The notes under the pieces are model-generated. The model had not been told where the DNA came from and did no database searches. It saw only the letters and a list, made by a program, of their open reading frames with translations. A stretch of DNA of 64,000 nt, from NCBI GenBank assembly GCA_949361645.1, contig OX442415.1, positions 26,997,092-27,061,091 on the forward strand, in the 5' to 3' direction. Origin of the DNA: Spongilla lacustris. Its lineage: Eukaryota > Porifera > Demospongiae > Spongillida > Spongillidae. Both the position numbers and the translations under genes were made by a program. The first letter of the stretch is position 1. Each line of letters opens with the position of its first letter. Below are positions 1 to 41,637 of the stretch, in pieces.

Positions 1-251
1 CCTCCCGCATCCCTAAAATATTAAATGAGCATATAATTATCTCAGCAAGAAAGCTGTATTTTTCAAAGTCTACAATTCCCTTTCCTGAAATTGTTGTAAA
101 AGGTGTGTGGTAGCTTATGTGTTAAATAAAGGCAAAGAAAATTGTAATAATAGTTGATCACTGCTACTATTTAGGAATGATGTGATTTTTAAATTGACTT
201 GTATTGGTTATATGCTGGCATGGTTACATGTAAGTCTACTTCCATTTGTAG

Positions 252-9112
<8,861 letters not shown>

Positions 9113-9396
9113 CCCAGTAATGCAGAGCACTAGCATGTTCCCAGCGATTGGTTGAAGGTTTATGGTGAAGTATTCAATTCAGGTTTATGCCATTCATTTA
9201 GTATGTACATGACTAATACATACTCAAGAACAAACAAGTAGGCAGGAACAAAAACGTATATAATAATTGTAGTGATACTACGATGATGGAAGAGCCGAAA
9301 TGATGAGACCACTGGAGGTGCACCACGTACTTTTAAAAACTGTTGTTAACATGTTATTCTGCGCATTAATAATGCGTATCATAAGCAACAATAGTT

Positions 9397-11290
9397 TAAC
9401 ACCGGTTCCGTGAGAATCGAATGTTTTTTTGGGCTATTTTGTCGAACTCAAGTTTTAGAAAATTAGTCGGACGACGTTTTTTAGCCACAAAAGCATAAGA
9501 ACATAGTAGTGCAACTCTCTGCATAATTTTTTGCGCTATTTCTAGCGTCCTATGTACTTCTCGTCGTAACCTGCATTTGTTTTTAGTCAAACGGTTGGAA
9601 GCTTCACAGATTAAAGTACACTCTTTTCTGAAGCCTTTTATAACATCGAAAACAGTCCAAATATGCTTACCTTTAATTTGTAAGATGTGTCGGTTTTGTA
9701 CACATTTAGACCGTCTAACTGTATGCGAGCGTTGAAACCAGCACTTCTTATTATGTCGATCTTCGTGGCCACGCGTTCCCAGACCGATGTATTATTCCGC
9801 GGGTATGCTGCGTAGTGTCGAACTTTGGCTGGTATATACATGTAAGTCTACGCGTGCGCTATTTTCCATTTGTATATAGTCATATATAGTAGCGTTCATA
9901 CTACACATCAGAACATATATGTCATCACTGCTGCTAAACAGAAGCTGCTTGCATGTGCTCTGTCTGTTACTCGCTCTGACTTATTTCCCGTCTTTTTGAT
10001 GTAGTGGTGGCTGCAGATATACCTCCAGTTCCACTTGGAGAGATCTTTTCCAAATGCTCAAAGCTTATCCTTGCTTCTTTTGCCTTCCAGAGCTCCCTTC
10101 ATCACTTTGATGCTTTAACCACATGCAGATTTCCTGCCAATGCTTTGATATACACACTCTTGGCAGTGGAAGTTTACTCAATCTGATAGCTTTCTGCAAC
10201 TGCAGGTCAGCCAGGCAAACATATGGCTTGCTGTCATATGAATTTGAATATTAATGGCAAAACAGCAAGCCATGGCCATGTGCTTGGCGATGTGTAGTCA
10301 TATGACAGCAAGCTACAGCCATGTGTAGTCATGTGACAGCAAGCTACAGCCACGTGTAGTCACATGACAGCAAGCCAAGGCATATGTGCAGTCATATGAC
10401 AGCTCATATGCAGTCATATGACAGCAAGCTACAGCCATGTGTAGTCATGTGACAGCAAGCTACAGCCACGTGTAGTCACATGACAGCAAGCCAAGGCATA
10501 TGTGCAGTCATATGACAGCAAGCTAAAGTCATATGCAGTCATATGACAGCAAGCTACAGCCATGTGCAGTCATATGCCAGCAAGCTACAGCCATGTGCAG
10601 TCACATGACAGCAAGCCACGTATGACAGCAGGCCACAGCCATGTCTGACCTTCAAAATGTGTGCCCGAGATTCCATCACTGGTGTAACCTCAATGTCTAT
10701 CTGGGTTATGCCCGAGTTACACATTCAGGATTTTACCGATCTGGTGTTGGTTCAGAATTAGACAAAGCTATTGCCTTGCATGCCTGGTTGACCACGCGTA
10801 CATGGATGCCACATGCAGCACTTTATGCAGCTTGTTCCTGCATGGCACTAGTTGCACGCTGGCTTCTGAGAAAAAAATTTATTTTGCAAAAACTTATAAT
10901 GCGCATGCGCAAAACAATAAGTGTAAGTCTGGGTACGGGTTTATGTACCAAACGGAGCAGTTTGCACGTAAACTATGCTAGCTATGAACATGCTATTTAC
11001 TAGGCCTCTATTTGGTATCTAGAAGAATCCAAAAATACCATCAGATTTTGTTGAAAAGCGATAGGAAAAAAGTGTACCGATCAGCTTTCGAACATCAAAA
11101 AAAGGGAAAGTGCGTAAGTTTCACCCGATACAAGTATGTTGTTATATATGCCACAAAGCTTAAATTTATACCAAATGGCTCATCTAGAGTTGGCCTATCA
11201 GAAAATATGCTTTCTAAAGCATACAGACCTTTTCCGACTAATTTTCCAAAAGGTCGGTTTGACATTCGATTCTCACGGAAGCGGTGCTAA
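9397..11290. mobile_element. 1.9-kb terminal-inverted-repeat DNA element downstream of copy A
   Basis: The left end (from 9400, CACCGGTTCCGTGAGAATCG) and right end (to 11286) are inverted repeats of about 24 bp. Similarity continues inward and includes a shared GAAAATTAGTCGGA block. The flanks are TAA on both sides, or TTAA on the left and CTAA on the right. The related flanking sequence without the element occurs at about 11670-11700, 32097-32125 and 41770-41800, giving clean empty sites. No transposase is visible, so it is non-autonomous. A TTAA target would suggest a piggyBac-like element and TAA a PIF/Harbinger-like one; I cannot decide. Confidence 0.75.
10204..10640 (+). repeat. Tandem repeat array inside the TIR element
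   Basis: About a dozen degenerate units of roughly 30 bp built around CATATGACAGCAAGCTACAG and CCATGTGCAGT. Part of the array is itself repeated as a higher-order block (about 10318-10400 and 10435-10515). Subterminal and internal tandem repeats are usual in non-autonomous DNA elements. Units abut with no unique spacers, so this is not a CRISPR array. Confidence 0.8.
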
Positions 11291-12085
11291 GTACCCCATA
11301 ACGTAAATGGCTGGGCATTAGTGTACATGTAAGTGCCCATAGTGTTTAGTGCGCATGCATACAAGTTAATCAACATTTACATGTACAATCCATAGAGTAC
11401 TATACGTGCAATATGATACAGGATCCAGCCACCAAATTCATTGCATTGTGACACAATGCTGTGATATTTTAGTATCTTGGTTGAAGTCAATAATGTAACC
11501 TTTTGTGTTTGAGTGTACCAGTGATTTTTCAATCCTTTCTATTGCCTCTTATGTAATATTAGAGCCAAGGCCCCTCATATAAACCTTCTGTTCTGTTCAT
11601 ATGTTCCATGCAGCATGGAATATTCCTTGTAGCCTTTCTATGCATATTATAACAGTGCGGCTTTATATGTGTATCATAAGCAACAATAGTTTAAGTACCC
11701 TACAGTGTAAATGGCCGGGCATAAGTGTACATGTAAGTGCCCATAGTGTTTAGTGCATATGCATAAAAGCTAATCAAGTTTTACATGTACAATCCATAGC
11801 GTACTGATACACTTATAACAATACTATGTGCAATATGATACATGATCCAGCCACCAAATTCATTGCATTGTGACACAATACTGTGACATTTTAGTATCTT
11901 GGTCAAAGTCAATAAAGTAGCCTTCTATGTTTGAGTGTATAAGTGATTTTCCAATCCTGCCTCTTGCATAATGTTGGAACCAAGGCCTCTAATAGAAGCC
12001 TTCTTTTGTGTTCATATATGTTCCATGCAGCATGGAGTATTCCTTGTAGCCTGCATGTCAATGCATGTAATAACAGTGTGGGGCT
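11288..12085. repeat. Tandem duplication of a roughly 390-bp intergenic unit
   Basis: Unit 1 (about 11288-11670) and unit 2 (about 11692-12085) align along their length, starting TAAGTACCC and including GTAAATGG, a TACATGTAAGTGCCCATAG block and an ATGTTCCATGCAGCATGGA block. One copy of the unit lies downstream of copy B at about 32123-32500. No gene was seen in either unit. Confidence 0.75.
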
Positions 12086-13561
12086 CCACAGTAGCTGAAT
12101 AGCTGTTCATAATAGCATAATTCACAAGATTTGTGCACTTGATAAGCTTACAACCTACAAATACGATCTTACACTGTAAGTCTATCTCCCTCTTTAATCC
12201 TATCTTCAAATTCCATGAGGAGTAGTAGCCCAAGTGTGAAACCTCAGAAGTAAGCACATATGTCTTATTCTGTATTTTGCAGTAGTATCACTTGTTGACT
12301 AGTTCACCACTTTCATCATATCTTTCATGTGTGCGACTCAAAAGGACTTGTCTCATTTTTGTAATAATCAGCATGATGATTATACTAGGCAGTATACATG
12401 TATTATACATGTACAAGCCATAATAATATTATAATATTATATAATTAAGTGGAGTCAGATGGAGTGCCATCCATTGCAGCCATACAAGTATGTGCCTCTG
12501 TGATAAGAAGAATCCTCACTGGTTGCAATATCTTTGGAAGGATCCTTCTTAATATTTCAACCCATTTATCAAATTTCTCAGCTAATATACGGTTTCACCT
12601 TCTTGCTGTGATGCAGCATTAGTAAAGCCTCTAAACAATCTGTGCATAAGCATGCAATTCAGCCAGATTAAGTTTTACCCTGTCTTTATAAAGTAAGGTT
12701 TACTTCAAGAAATACAAATATTCCCATTACATGCATATCTGCAGTGGCTTAATGAGGGGGGACATGTGGCCCCTAGCGCATACATGACTTGAGGGGCAAC
12801 ATAAATGCAATGGACATTGAGACGATATTAGAATACATTCTGAATTAGCATGCGTACAGTATACATGTCACATGCACAATAACCCTACACAATGAAGTCG
12901 CGATGTCGACGTTGATAATAGTAGATTGACAGAGTTTAAGGAGGTAGTAAAGTGTAAATTATTAATAATCAAATATAAGTTAACTGCACATGTTTTCGAA
13001 TTGCATACCATGCGCAATACAAGTATATGCATGGCTTGAAATTTGACTGCAGAGGCACAACAGGAAGAATTTTACATCATTCAATTGGTGTAATGCGCAA
13101 TACATGCATATGCATGGAAACATGATTCAAATAGTCACTTGAAATTTTAAAACTGCTGCCAGGAAATAGAATGCACTGTTTAATGTTTTGATTTGCTGGT
13201 TCTGATGAGTTAATGAGCCATCATTTTAGAAATATGTTGTAATACCTAATTGATGACTTTGTTTCCAGCCACATACATGTACTACGAATGACTTAATCCA
13301 TAGCAACCACCATTGCAACCATAAGAGCTAATACCAGACACACTTGGCTATAGGAGACCTGTTTTAACTGCTACACACACTTGCACTGCAAATACACACT
13401 CACACATAAAGCACAACACCACATACACACATTCAGGAAATAGAAATCCTTGTTTAGCAGAACTGCTATGCAAATATATATTTGAACACAGTCAATTGGA
13501 TTAGATAACACTAATTTAATTATAGTGTGTTTAGCTAAATTATCTCACTACATGTAGAGAT

Positions 13562-13758
13562 TGAAGCGTGGGCCATATGGCTGAACATCTGTGTGTCTAT
13601 ATGTCTGAACATCTGGGTGTTTATGTGGCTAAATGTCCATATGGCTGAACATCTGGGTGTCTATATGGCTGAACATCTGGGTGTATGTAGCTGAACATCT
13701 GGGTGTATATAACTGAACATCTGTGTATCCATACGGTTGAACATCTGGGTGTCTACAC
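13562..13758 (+). repeat. 24-bp minisatellite
   Basis: About eight degenerate units built on ATGGCTGAACATCTGGGTGT. The matching array downstream of gene C lies at about 42728-42905 with a different number and order of variant units. It is non-coding; the minus-strand frame through it is only the repeat read as protein. Confidence 0.8.
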
Positions 13759-13785
13759 CTACATTTTAAATACACAAGTAAATAA

Positions 13786-14003
13786 AAACATTCTCTACAA
13801 AAAGTTGGTGGCATATAGGATTGAATGGTGAAAACAAGATTTGACAGAAAGTGGACCAGGAAAATTAGCACATACTCAACATGCTCTAGTTTAGAAAGTG
13901 TGTGCTAAATATACGCCTAAATATTTCCCCATGCAATTTCTGTTTTCGTATACCACCCCAATCCTATTTGCCACCAACTTTCTCCTAGAGAATGTTTTTA
14001 TAT
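13786..14003. mobile_element. Foldback MITE, family member 1
   Basis: The left arm (AAAACATTCTCTACAAAAAG then TTGGTGGCATATAGGATTG) is mirrored by the right arm (CAATCCTATTTGCCACCAAC then TTTCTCCTAGAGAATGTTTT). Related members lie at 25048-25317, about 42970-43195 and, as one arm only, about 47150-47277. Sharing the CATTCTCT end and the ATATAGGATT block identifies them as one family. Confidence 0.75.
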
Positions 14004-14159
14004 AATTGTTTCATAAGTTTCCCCCCCCCCCCCCCCCCCCCCCCTCCAGCGGTAGTGTCTTTATACATGTATAAATTGTAACAGAAATAAGGAGGGTAGG
14101 GGTCATGATCAGGGGTTCAAGGATTTTTCTCCATAAATATAATACCCCCATAATTATAT

Positions 14160-14179
14160 TTTTGGGGTTTGTGTGTATG

Positions 14180-14211
<32 letters not shown>

Positions 14212-14439
14212 ATTAATTCGTCCACTTGAAAACATTTGTATTATAGTGTCCTCCCACTTTATACGCCTCCAAATGGATAAGATTTACATATTTTAATAAT
14301 TTATTGGATACATTAATAATATGGCAGTGATAATTATAGCAATTATTTTCTATAAGTATAAAACATAAACAAAAACAAAACAATGCATATGAAATACAAT
14401 ATGAATATAGGGTAATATTAGACTATTATCATGTGTAGA

Positions 14440-14487
<48 letters not shown>
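14160..14487. repeat. TG and CA microsatellites flanking AT-rich DNA
   Basis: A TG run at about 14167-14210 and a CA run at about 14440-14485 flank AT-rich sequence. The poly-C run at 14021-14044 lies just upstream. The same arrangement recurs downstream of gene C at about 43356-43392 and 43630-43656. No coding potential. Confidence 0.85.
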
Positions 14488-14491
<4 letters not shown>

Positions 14492-14589
14492 ACACATACA
14501 CGTCTCAGTATGTACTTGTAAGATGTAAGTGCCAGTAGTCCAGCTCCATCATCAACTCCTGTTCTGCTTCTCCATTTGGTTCTGGATCC

Positions 14590-15840
14590 TCAAAGACACA
14601 TATTGGTAGCCCTCAAAATGGCAAAGGACAGCCTAGCTCGCATCGATCTAGCAACTTTAGAATATGGTTTTTCCATTTTGCAGCATTTTTTCGGCAAGAA
14701 GCTGCATGAAAAATTCTGCTTCACGGCCCAACATTCCATCAATGGATACAAGTAGCGATGTAAATGAAGCACGCTGTGCCTCTGCTGCATCACTGTATTT
14801 CCTCTTCTTTCTTCTTCAGCTAGATGATAGGATAGAGGCAACATCTCGGTGTAAATATGACAGAGCATCAGTGTCAATGACAACCGTCTGAGACTGCCAC
14901 ACACCTCTAGTACTGAGATCTGAAACCAGAGAAGGTATACCACATGCATCATTTGCTTCTCGAACTATTGGTTCACGGATTACCTCCTTGTACACAAGAG
15001 ATGCAAGGTCGCCTATTGCATCCCTTATTTCATTGAGGCATTGGATCACAAGGCTACCTTTTCTGCAGTCAAGGGCATGTGTCCACATCACCATACCCAT
15101 CATAGCTGGTGCCTTCAGAAGAGGTCTGTGGTAATGCAGTGCCAAGAAGTAATGAAATTCAGTTGCTGACAGGTCAAAATGATGGCGAGCAATGGGCAAG
15201 ACTGTTAACCATGATGAGGACTTACTACCAACTGATCATGATCTGGTTATGGCTTGTAAGACTGAAGCTAGTTTGTCTTCATCATTCTGCTGAATAATCT
15301 TGTGCACGGTTGATGGAGCTTCAGACGTTTGGATGTAGTGATTGGATGCAGAAAACTGTTTGCAGCCTTTGATGGCATCTACAACTGATATTTGATGTGC
15401 TAGCTCTGGATGTAACTGCAGCTGCATACATTACCATACACCATGTAGACAGAGGTTCACCTTGCCCAACGCCTTCTTTACCGAGAAGAAATTCAGTTTT
15501 CTTTTTATCTTCCAACACATGAGTGCATAACCACGATATGTATTAAATATAAGAACCGGAAACAATGAGGCCATTGAATGTGAGAATTCCTTATTGCAGC
15601 AGTCCTGTTCAATGAATTAGATGCATGTCATGCATTCATAAGCAATAAGCCCCACCCACCTGCATGGTGTTCTTCAAAAAGCTCTCTCATTGCATGGACT
15701 GTTCCCTCAATGCCTCCCTTAAGTCCATGCAGAACATAGCTGGTCCACTTCACATAGTTCTACAATGTCATCACGAGTGGCCATGGCCATAGCTTTACAG
15801 AGAATGCGTCTGGGGATCTCGCTAATTGCAATTGGCTGGA
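14590..15840 (-). mobile_element. Reverse transcriptase relic (non-LTR), copy 1
   Basis: Read on the minus strand from about 15835 to 14590, the broken frames follow RT order. They give GVQPIAISEIPRRILCKAMA (finger region), FNTYRGYALMCW, then SVKKALGKVNL or, in another frame, GKEGVGQGEPLSTW, which carries the QG.PLS motif of RT block 4. Next come the post-palm segment with RDAIGDLASLVYKEVIREPI, IDTDALSYLHRD, SIDGMLGREAE and LRATNMCL. Stops and frameshifts show it is dead. It belongs to the same element class as the fragments in the introns of copies A and B. Confidence 0.8.
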
Positions 15841-16230
15841 CACCTGGGCATTTATCAATTGTGATACTAGACGACTCAGGCGACTAGACAAGGTTAAAAA
15901 ACTGGGGGGTGGGGGGGGGGGGGGGGGGGGGGGGGTTAAATGGAGGGGCGGGTGCAGGAGGGGCAGAGCCCCCTCTTGCAACAGCTAGGGGGTATGGGCG
16001 AGCGTTGTGAGCTCCATCACCGGGGTCTGGAGAGCCCCAGAAACCGGCGCTTAATTTCACAGGAAATTAATGATTTTTAAAAAAATCCTCACGCATGTGC
16101 AATACATGTACATGTGCGTGTGTATGTATAGCCGGAATGAATAGGAATTATCAAATAATTCTAGGTATTTTAAGCACCTGCATGCGCAATTCAGTTCGTG
16201 CGATTTAACACAGTGCGCAGTAAAATGTCA

Positions 16231-16631
16231 ATTCTGCGCAGCTTCAGGCCACTTGCTAAAATGATCTATTAAAGTGGCCACATACTTATTGCCCTTTGAG
16301 GTGGTGGGCAATGGACCAATGAGCAACCTATTGGTAGAGTATGTGTTGAGATATATATTATATGTGTACAGGTGTATAATTATATCAAACTGGATAATAT
16401 ATACTTTCTGTTTTATCTTCAATCCCAGCATGGTATGACTCGAGAATGCTTTTTTTTTTTTGTCTTCGGTTCTAACACAACTCTTCCACCCGTCTCATCA
16501 CCTTCGCGGCCTTTCTTTACTCTTTTGAAATAGAGCACTCCACAGTCGAACTTGAAATTTTTGCATTTGGCCTTATTTCCCTTCGAAATGACCTTAGGAT
16601 ATTGATTCCTACACAGATAATCCTTGTCCAT
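16231..16631 (-). pseudogene. Ty3/gypsy-like integrase relic
   Basis: On the minus strand, 16631 to about 16425 encodes an integrase N-terminal region (YLCRNQYPKVISKGNKAKCK, then FDCGVLYFKR and RVVLEP). 16332-16231 encodes the start of the catalytic core (LLIGPLPTTSKGNKYV, then TLIDHFSKWPEAA). The order is correct for Ty3/gypsy and GIN-type integrases, and the Asp of LIDHFSKWPE is the expected first catalytic residue. The two parts are separated by unrelated AT-rich DNA and no other pol domain is near. It is a decayed fragment. Confidence 0.8.
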
Positions 16632-16679
16632 GCGAGCTAGCGAGCTATCTCAGGCCCGTAGGCTGATCGGGAGACGGGG

Positions 16680-16830
16680 GGGTTCGGGAAAGCAATAAGG
16701 TGGAACTGATTAAGAGCGGGGGTGGGAGCAGGAGGGGGCGTAGCCCCCTCTCGCCCAGCTAGGGGGTATGGGGGAGCGCTGTAAGCTCCCCCATCGGGGT
16801 CTGGGGCTCCGCCCCAGCCGCTTTGCAACT
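16680..16830. repeat. Interspersed GC-rich repeat
   Basis: A GC-rich block (GGGGGCGTAGCCCCCTCTCG then GGGTCTGGGGCTCCGCCCCA) whose variants recur at about 6418-6490, 15945-16045 and 45690-45745, sometimes in decayed form. It is probably part of a MITE or SINE-like repeat. No product. Confidence 0.55.
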
Positions 16831-17023
16831 TTTGCAATTTTTCAGCCACAAAACATAGCATAATTGCATAGAAACATGGATAGCCCAGTTTGTGTTCCCG
16901 TTCAATAATGAAGTACATGTAGGTCTGGCTTGCGAGTTGCGAGTCTAAAGGCTGGCATACACGGGGCAACTTCCGGGCGATTTGTCGTATGCAACTCAAA
17001 TGACTACATGTAACAGTATATGC

Positions 17024-17087
17024 TAGTTGGGCGTAGCCCGACCTTCGCGTATCCGCCAATACGCGAAGGTCGGGCTACGCCCAACTA
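17024..17087. repeat. Perfect 29-bp hairpin
   Basis: Arms at 17024-17052 and 17059-17087 are exact reverse complements around a 6-nt loop. A second short inverted repeat follows at about 17099-17155 (GTAAAAGTTCCGCA against TGCGGAACTTTTAC). A decayed half of the first arm, with GGCTACGCCCAACTA, is seen near 53863-53877. This looks like a recent foldback MITE end; a terminator role is not expected in an animal genome. Confidence 0.8.
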
Positions 17088-17099
17088 ACAGTATGCATG

Positions 17100-18480
17100 G
17101 GTAAAAGTTCCGCAATTCTTAATTGATCGTATGCGGAACTTTTACTCATAGTTGCACGGAACCCGTAATTTAATTCACGGACCCTCCCCCTGTTTCGCCG
17201 CTGCTGTTTGTTGTGGGCGGGACGTGGGCGCCCCATTTTAGAATGGATGTCCCGCGGTTGCTAAGCCTGCATGTATTGTTATCTCATTCTCGCGAGCTAT
17301 AGCTATACATGTATAGAAGTTATGAATAAATTATTTTGATGGCAAGCGGAACTAGTTCTGACGAGCGGGGGGGGGGGGGGGGGGGGGGGGGGGGTCGACC
17401 GAACCCACCGACCCCCCCCCCCCCCCAGCCTACGGGCCTGTATCTCACTTCAACAACTATACGTGGTGTACATTCACGTGGTGGGGAGTCATACATGTAT
17501 GAATATGCCCTAGGAGGAGTCATTTACACCTTAGGCGTAAATGACCGGGGGCAGTATTGCCCTTAGCGTGCGTATGCAGTCATCGGCGTGTCCTGACTAT
17601 CCGCATCAAGATTAGGCATAGCATCTTACAGTAGGCGTTTCAATTCATGCACATATACTGCAGTGCTGTTTGAGCCAGTTTCCACATGTATGCAGGGTGT
17701 AGCCGGTTCCCGTGCTTGGAATTCGGCGTGAATCCGCTAGGCCTCAACACATGCATCTTTTAAGACTCTGCAGGAATGTACACCAGCATACCAACGCTTC
17801 TTTCTCCAGCAGTGTTGGTAACTTCCGCGCCATTGCATCTGCATCCCATTCATTTGCCGTTGAGCAAATCTCAAAACCCTGCATGGATCATAGATTTAAC
17901 ACATACCACTCACTAAAGTCACCTCCGGTAAAACGACCATGCATGCAGGAACACTTACGCTACGACCAACCATTCTACTACCAATCTAATGCACACTATA
18001 CTAGCTTTAAATAGTGTTTCTTAACCACAGTACAATGACAAGTCAGGGAATTAGTATTCATCCTCCACAAAGGGTTTAAGGTCTATTCAGTACTCTTGCT
18101 GTCTCTCACCCATTTGGTAACCGAGCGACAGTTCGTTAACAAGTCACCTGGTCTGGACATTGGGCGGGTCCTAAGAACTATTGCAGACTGTACCCTCCAT
18201 TTTATTTTACAATGATGTCACGTGCGTATGATATTTTGGTCACTTTTCGGGCCGAAAAACTGTGAGGTTACAGTATCTGCAAAGACCTATCTTTAAAATG
18301 ATGTAAAATTTGCTACAGGAATCTAATAACTGATCAGACGGTGTAAACATGTGCACACTTGTACACATTGTACATGTAGGATGCTGCTAGCATTTGACTT
18401 AGGAAACTCCCCATTGGTTCTCTGGCACTTGTCGCAGTGCTAATTATATATTTTTCCAGAAAAAAACGAGTTTTCTGTAA
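17100..18480. other. Intergenic DNA without a recognised gene
   Basis: Contains a poly-G run facing a poly-C run (about 17368-17426), which could fold back on itself. It also has a motif GTCATTTACACC..GCGTAAATGAC at 17519-17545 that recurs at about 18796-18831. A 100-codon open frame at 17712-18014 (+) has no recognised domain and no splice or promoter support, so I do not call it a gene. Confidence 0.5.
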
Positions 18481-18489
18481 CTATAATAA

Positions 18490-18725
18490 TACAATATTTT
18501 TTCTGGTTTTACCTTCCATTCCACTGAGCGTGACATGAGACAAGAATGTGTTTTTTCTTCAGTTCTAACACAAATTCTCCACCTTCCTCGTCACCTCCTA
18601 GCTTCTATCATTCTTTTTTGAAATAGTGCACTCCACTATCGAGCTTGAAGTTCATGCATTTGCGCCTTATATTTGCCTTGCCTCCTTTCGAAATGCCCTC
18701 AGGATACCGGCTGATAAATTTCTAA
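18490..18725 (-). pseudogene. Second integrase N-terminal relic
   Basis: The minus strand gives fragments such as YPEGISKGGKANIRRK and SGVLYFKK in shifted frames. They match the N-terminal part of the 16419-16631 relic, and the two also align as nucleotides (GAAATAG.GCACTCCAC block). No catalytic core follows. It is a decayed duplicate. Confidence 0.6.
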
Positions 18726-19091
18726 TCCTGGACAATACCAAATTCGTCCTTATCAATACATGCAAGCTTGCTTTCTCACAACAGGTTCATACCTAGGAAG
18801 AGTCATTTACACCTTAGGCGTAAATGACTAAGGAGTCATTTATGCCCGAGACTGGCCGAGAGTCATTTAAACCAGTATAAATGATGGACATTCAAGAACC
18901 AGTATAATGAAGATAATAATAAGCGGACCAAAGCGCACGGCTGGCGCCTGCATAAACGCAGATCGAATGAGCAGGCATGCATTGGGCATGTACATTAAAT
19001 CATGATCGACCCAGTACCTCCAACGTATTAATTAAATTCAAATTAAGTTAGGAGGGCGTACCCCTGGATCGGAAAGCTCCTTTTAACCGGT

Positions 19092-31837
<12,746 letters not shown>

Positions 31838-32798
31838 CCCAGCAATGCAGAATACTAGCATGTTGGTTGAAGGCTTATTGTGTAATGTAGTATTCAATTC
31901 AGGTTTATGCCATTCATTTAGTATGTACATGACTGTAATAAATAATCAAGAAGAAAGAAGTAGGCAGGAACAAAAACGTAATGTAGTGATATTACGACGA
32001 TGGATGAGCCGAAAAGATGTGACCACTGGAGGTGCACCACGTATAAAAAAATAATAATTTGTCAACATGTTATTCTACGGCACATTAATAATGTGTATCA
32101 TAAGCAACAATAGTTTAAGTACCCCATAGTGTAAATGGCCGGGCATAAGTGTACATGTAAGTGCCCATAGTGTTTAGTGCGCATGCGTACAAGCTAATCA
32201 ACATTTACATGTACAATCCATAGAGTACTGTATGTGCAATATGATACATGATCCAGCCACCAAATTCATTGCATTGTGACACAATGCTGTGACATTTTAG
32301 TATCTTGGTCAAAGTCAATAAAGTAACCTTTTGTGTTTGAGTGTATCAGTGATTTTACAATCCTTTCAATTGCCTCTTTTGTAATGTTAGAGCCAAGGCC
32401 CCTCATATATACCTTCTATTCTGTTCATATGTTCCATGCAGGTTGCATGGAATATTCCTTGTAGCCTGTCTATGCATATTATAACAGTGCGGCTTTAAAA
32501 GTAGCTGAATAACAATTCATATTATGTAATATGGGGCGGGAATCGTGCCATAAGTACCTTTATATCTATTGCACTATGTACACTTGCGAAATCAACTACT
32601 GTGGTATATATACAAATTCACTGCAGCTCACCAAAGCCTTTCAATATGTTGTGTGTAAACCATTCTTTCACACTACGACAGGATTTGCTGTTGAAGATGT
32701 CTCAACATAGAAATAGCAGTATTATAATTTTCAACTCCCTTATTGCAGCAAACTCTTGCTGGCAGAACATAACCAAATTCATACACAGCTTTAAGCCA

Positions 32799-32836
<38 letters not shown>

Positions 32837-33110
32837 TTTTTTACTAGGTACGAGTGTCGAGTGTCCGGGGGTATATTTGTACCTACATGTAGGAACGAAT
32901 GTCCAGGGGGACACTTTTACCAGGGGGACAGTCACTCCTCCGACACTACGTTTTACAATTTTAGCACGATCATTATAATTAATTTAGTGAAATGCAATGC
33001 AATTACAAGTCATGTACATGTACTTGTACAATATATTTCTGAGGTATGCAATTGATACTCGTTGCTATTGCGGACCGGACACCTTAGGATACGAGGCCAG
33101 TTATAATAGA
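31838..33110. other. Intergenic DNA between copies B and C
   Basis: The first part is the degraded 3' end shared by A, B and C. The single-copy form of the unit duplicated behind A follows at about 32097-32520. A run of about 35 G lies at 32800-32834. A short frame at 32601-32978 crosses the G run and is not credible. No gene was recognised. Confidence 0.6.
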
Positions 33111-33125
33111 AAAGGCATGGACCCG

Positions 33126-33160
33126 GACCAATTTTCGCGTGTGACATTTATGACGTCGAC
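33126..33160 (+). promoter_or_regulatory. Possible promoter elements of copy C
   Basis: A CCAAT box (33128-33132) and a TGACGTC CRE-like site (33151-33157) lie about 65-95 bp before the start codon of copy C. A second GCGTCATC half-site lies at about 33195. Position suits a proximal promoter, but matches this short can occur by chance. Confidence 0.25.
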
Positions 33161-33221
33161 ATTTGTATGATGACATAACACCTTAGGCTTAATTGCGTCA
33201 TCGAATTTGTGTATTTTCATT

Positions 33222-41637
<8,416 letters not shown>

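Larger units (their letters stand above)
12745..16230. repeat. Segmental duplication, copy 1 (downstream of gene A)
   Basis: Collinear with about 41808-45935 behind gene C. Shared landmarks in the same order are the ACTTGAGGGGCAACATAAAT start, a CACACACTTGCA/CACATACACAC block, an ATCTGGGTGT minisatellite, a foldback MITE, a poly-C run, a TG run, a CA run, and a minus-strand reverse transcriptase relic. Copy 2 has an extra hairpin and several indels. No intact gene lies in this block. Confidence 0.8.

Noticed and set aside
10204..10640. CRISPR-like repeat array
   Set aside because: Units abut with no unique spacers, and the window is eukaryotic.
33207..33221. Earlier start for copy C at a TTG codon
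   Set aside because: No ATG is present there; the first ATG of the frame is at 33222.
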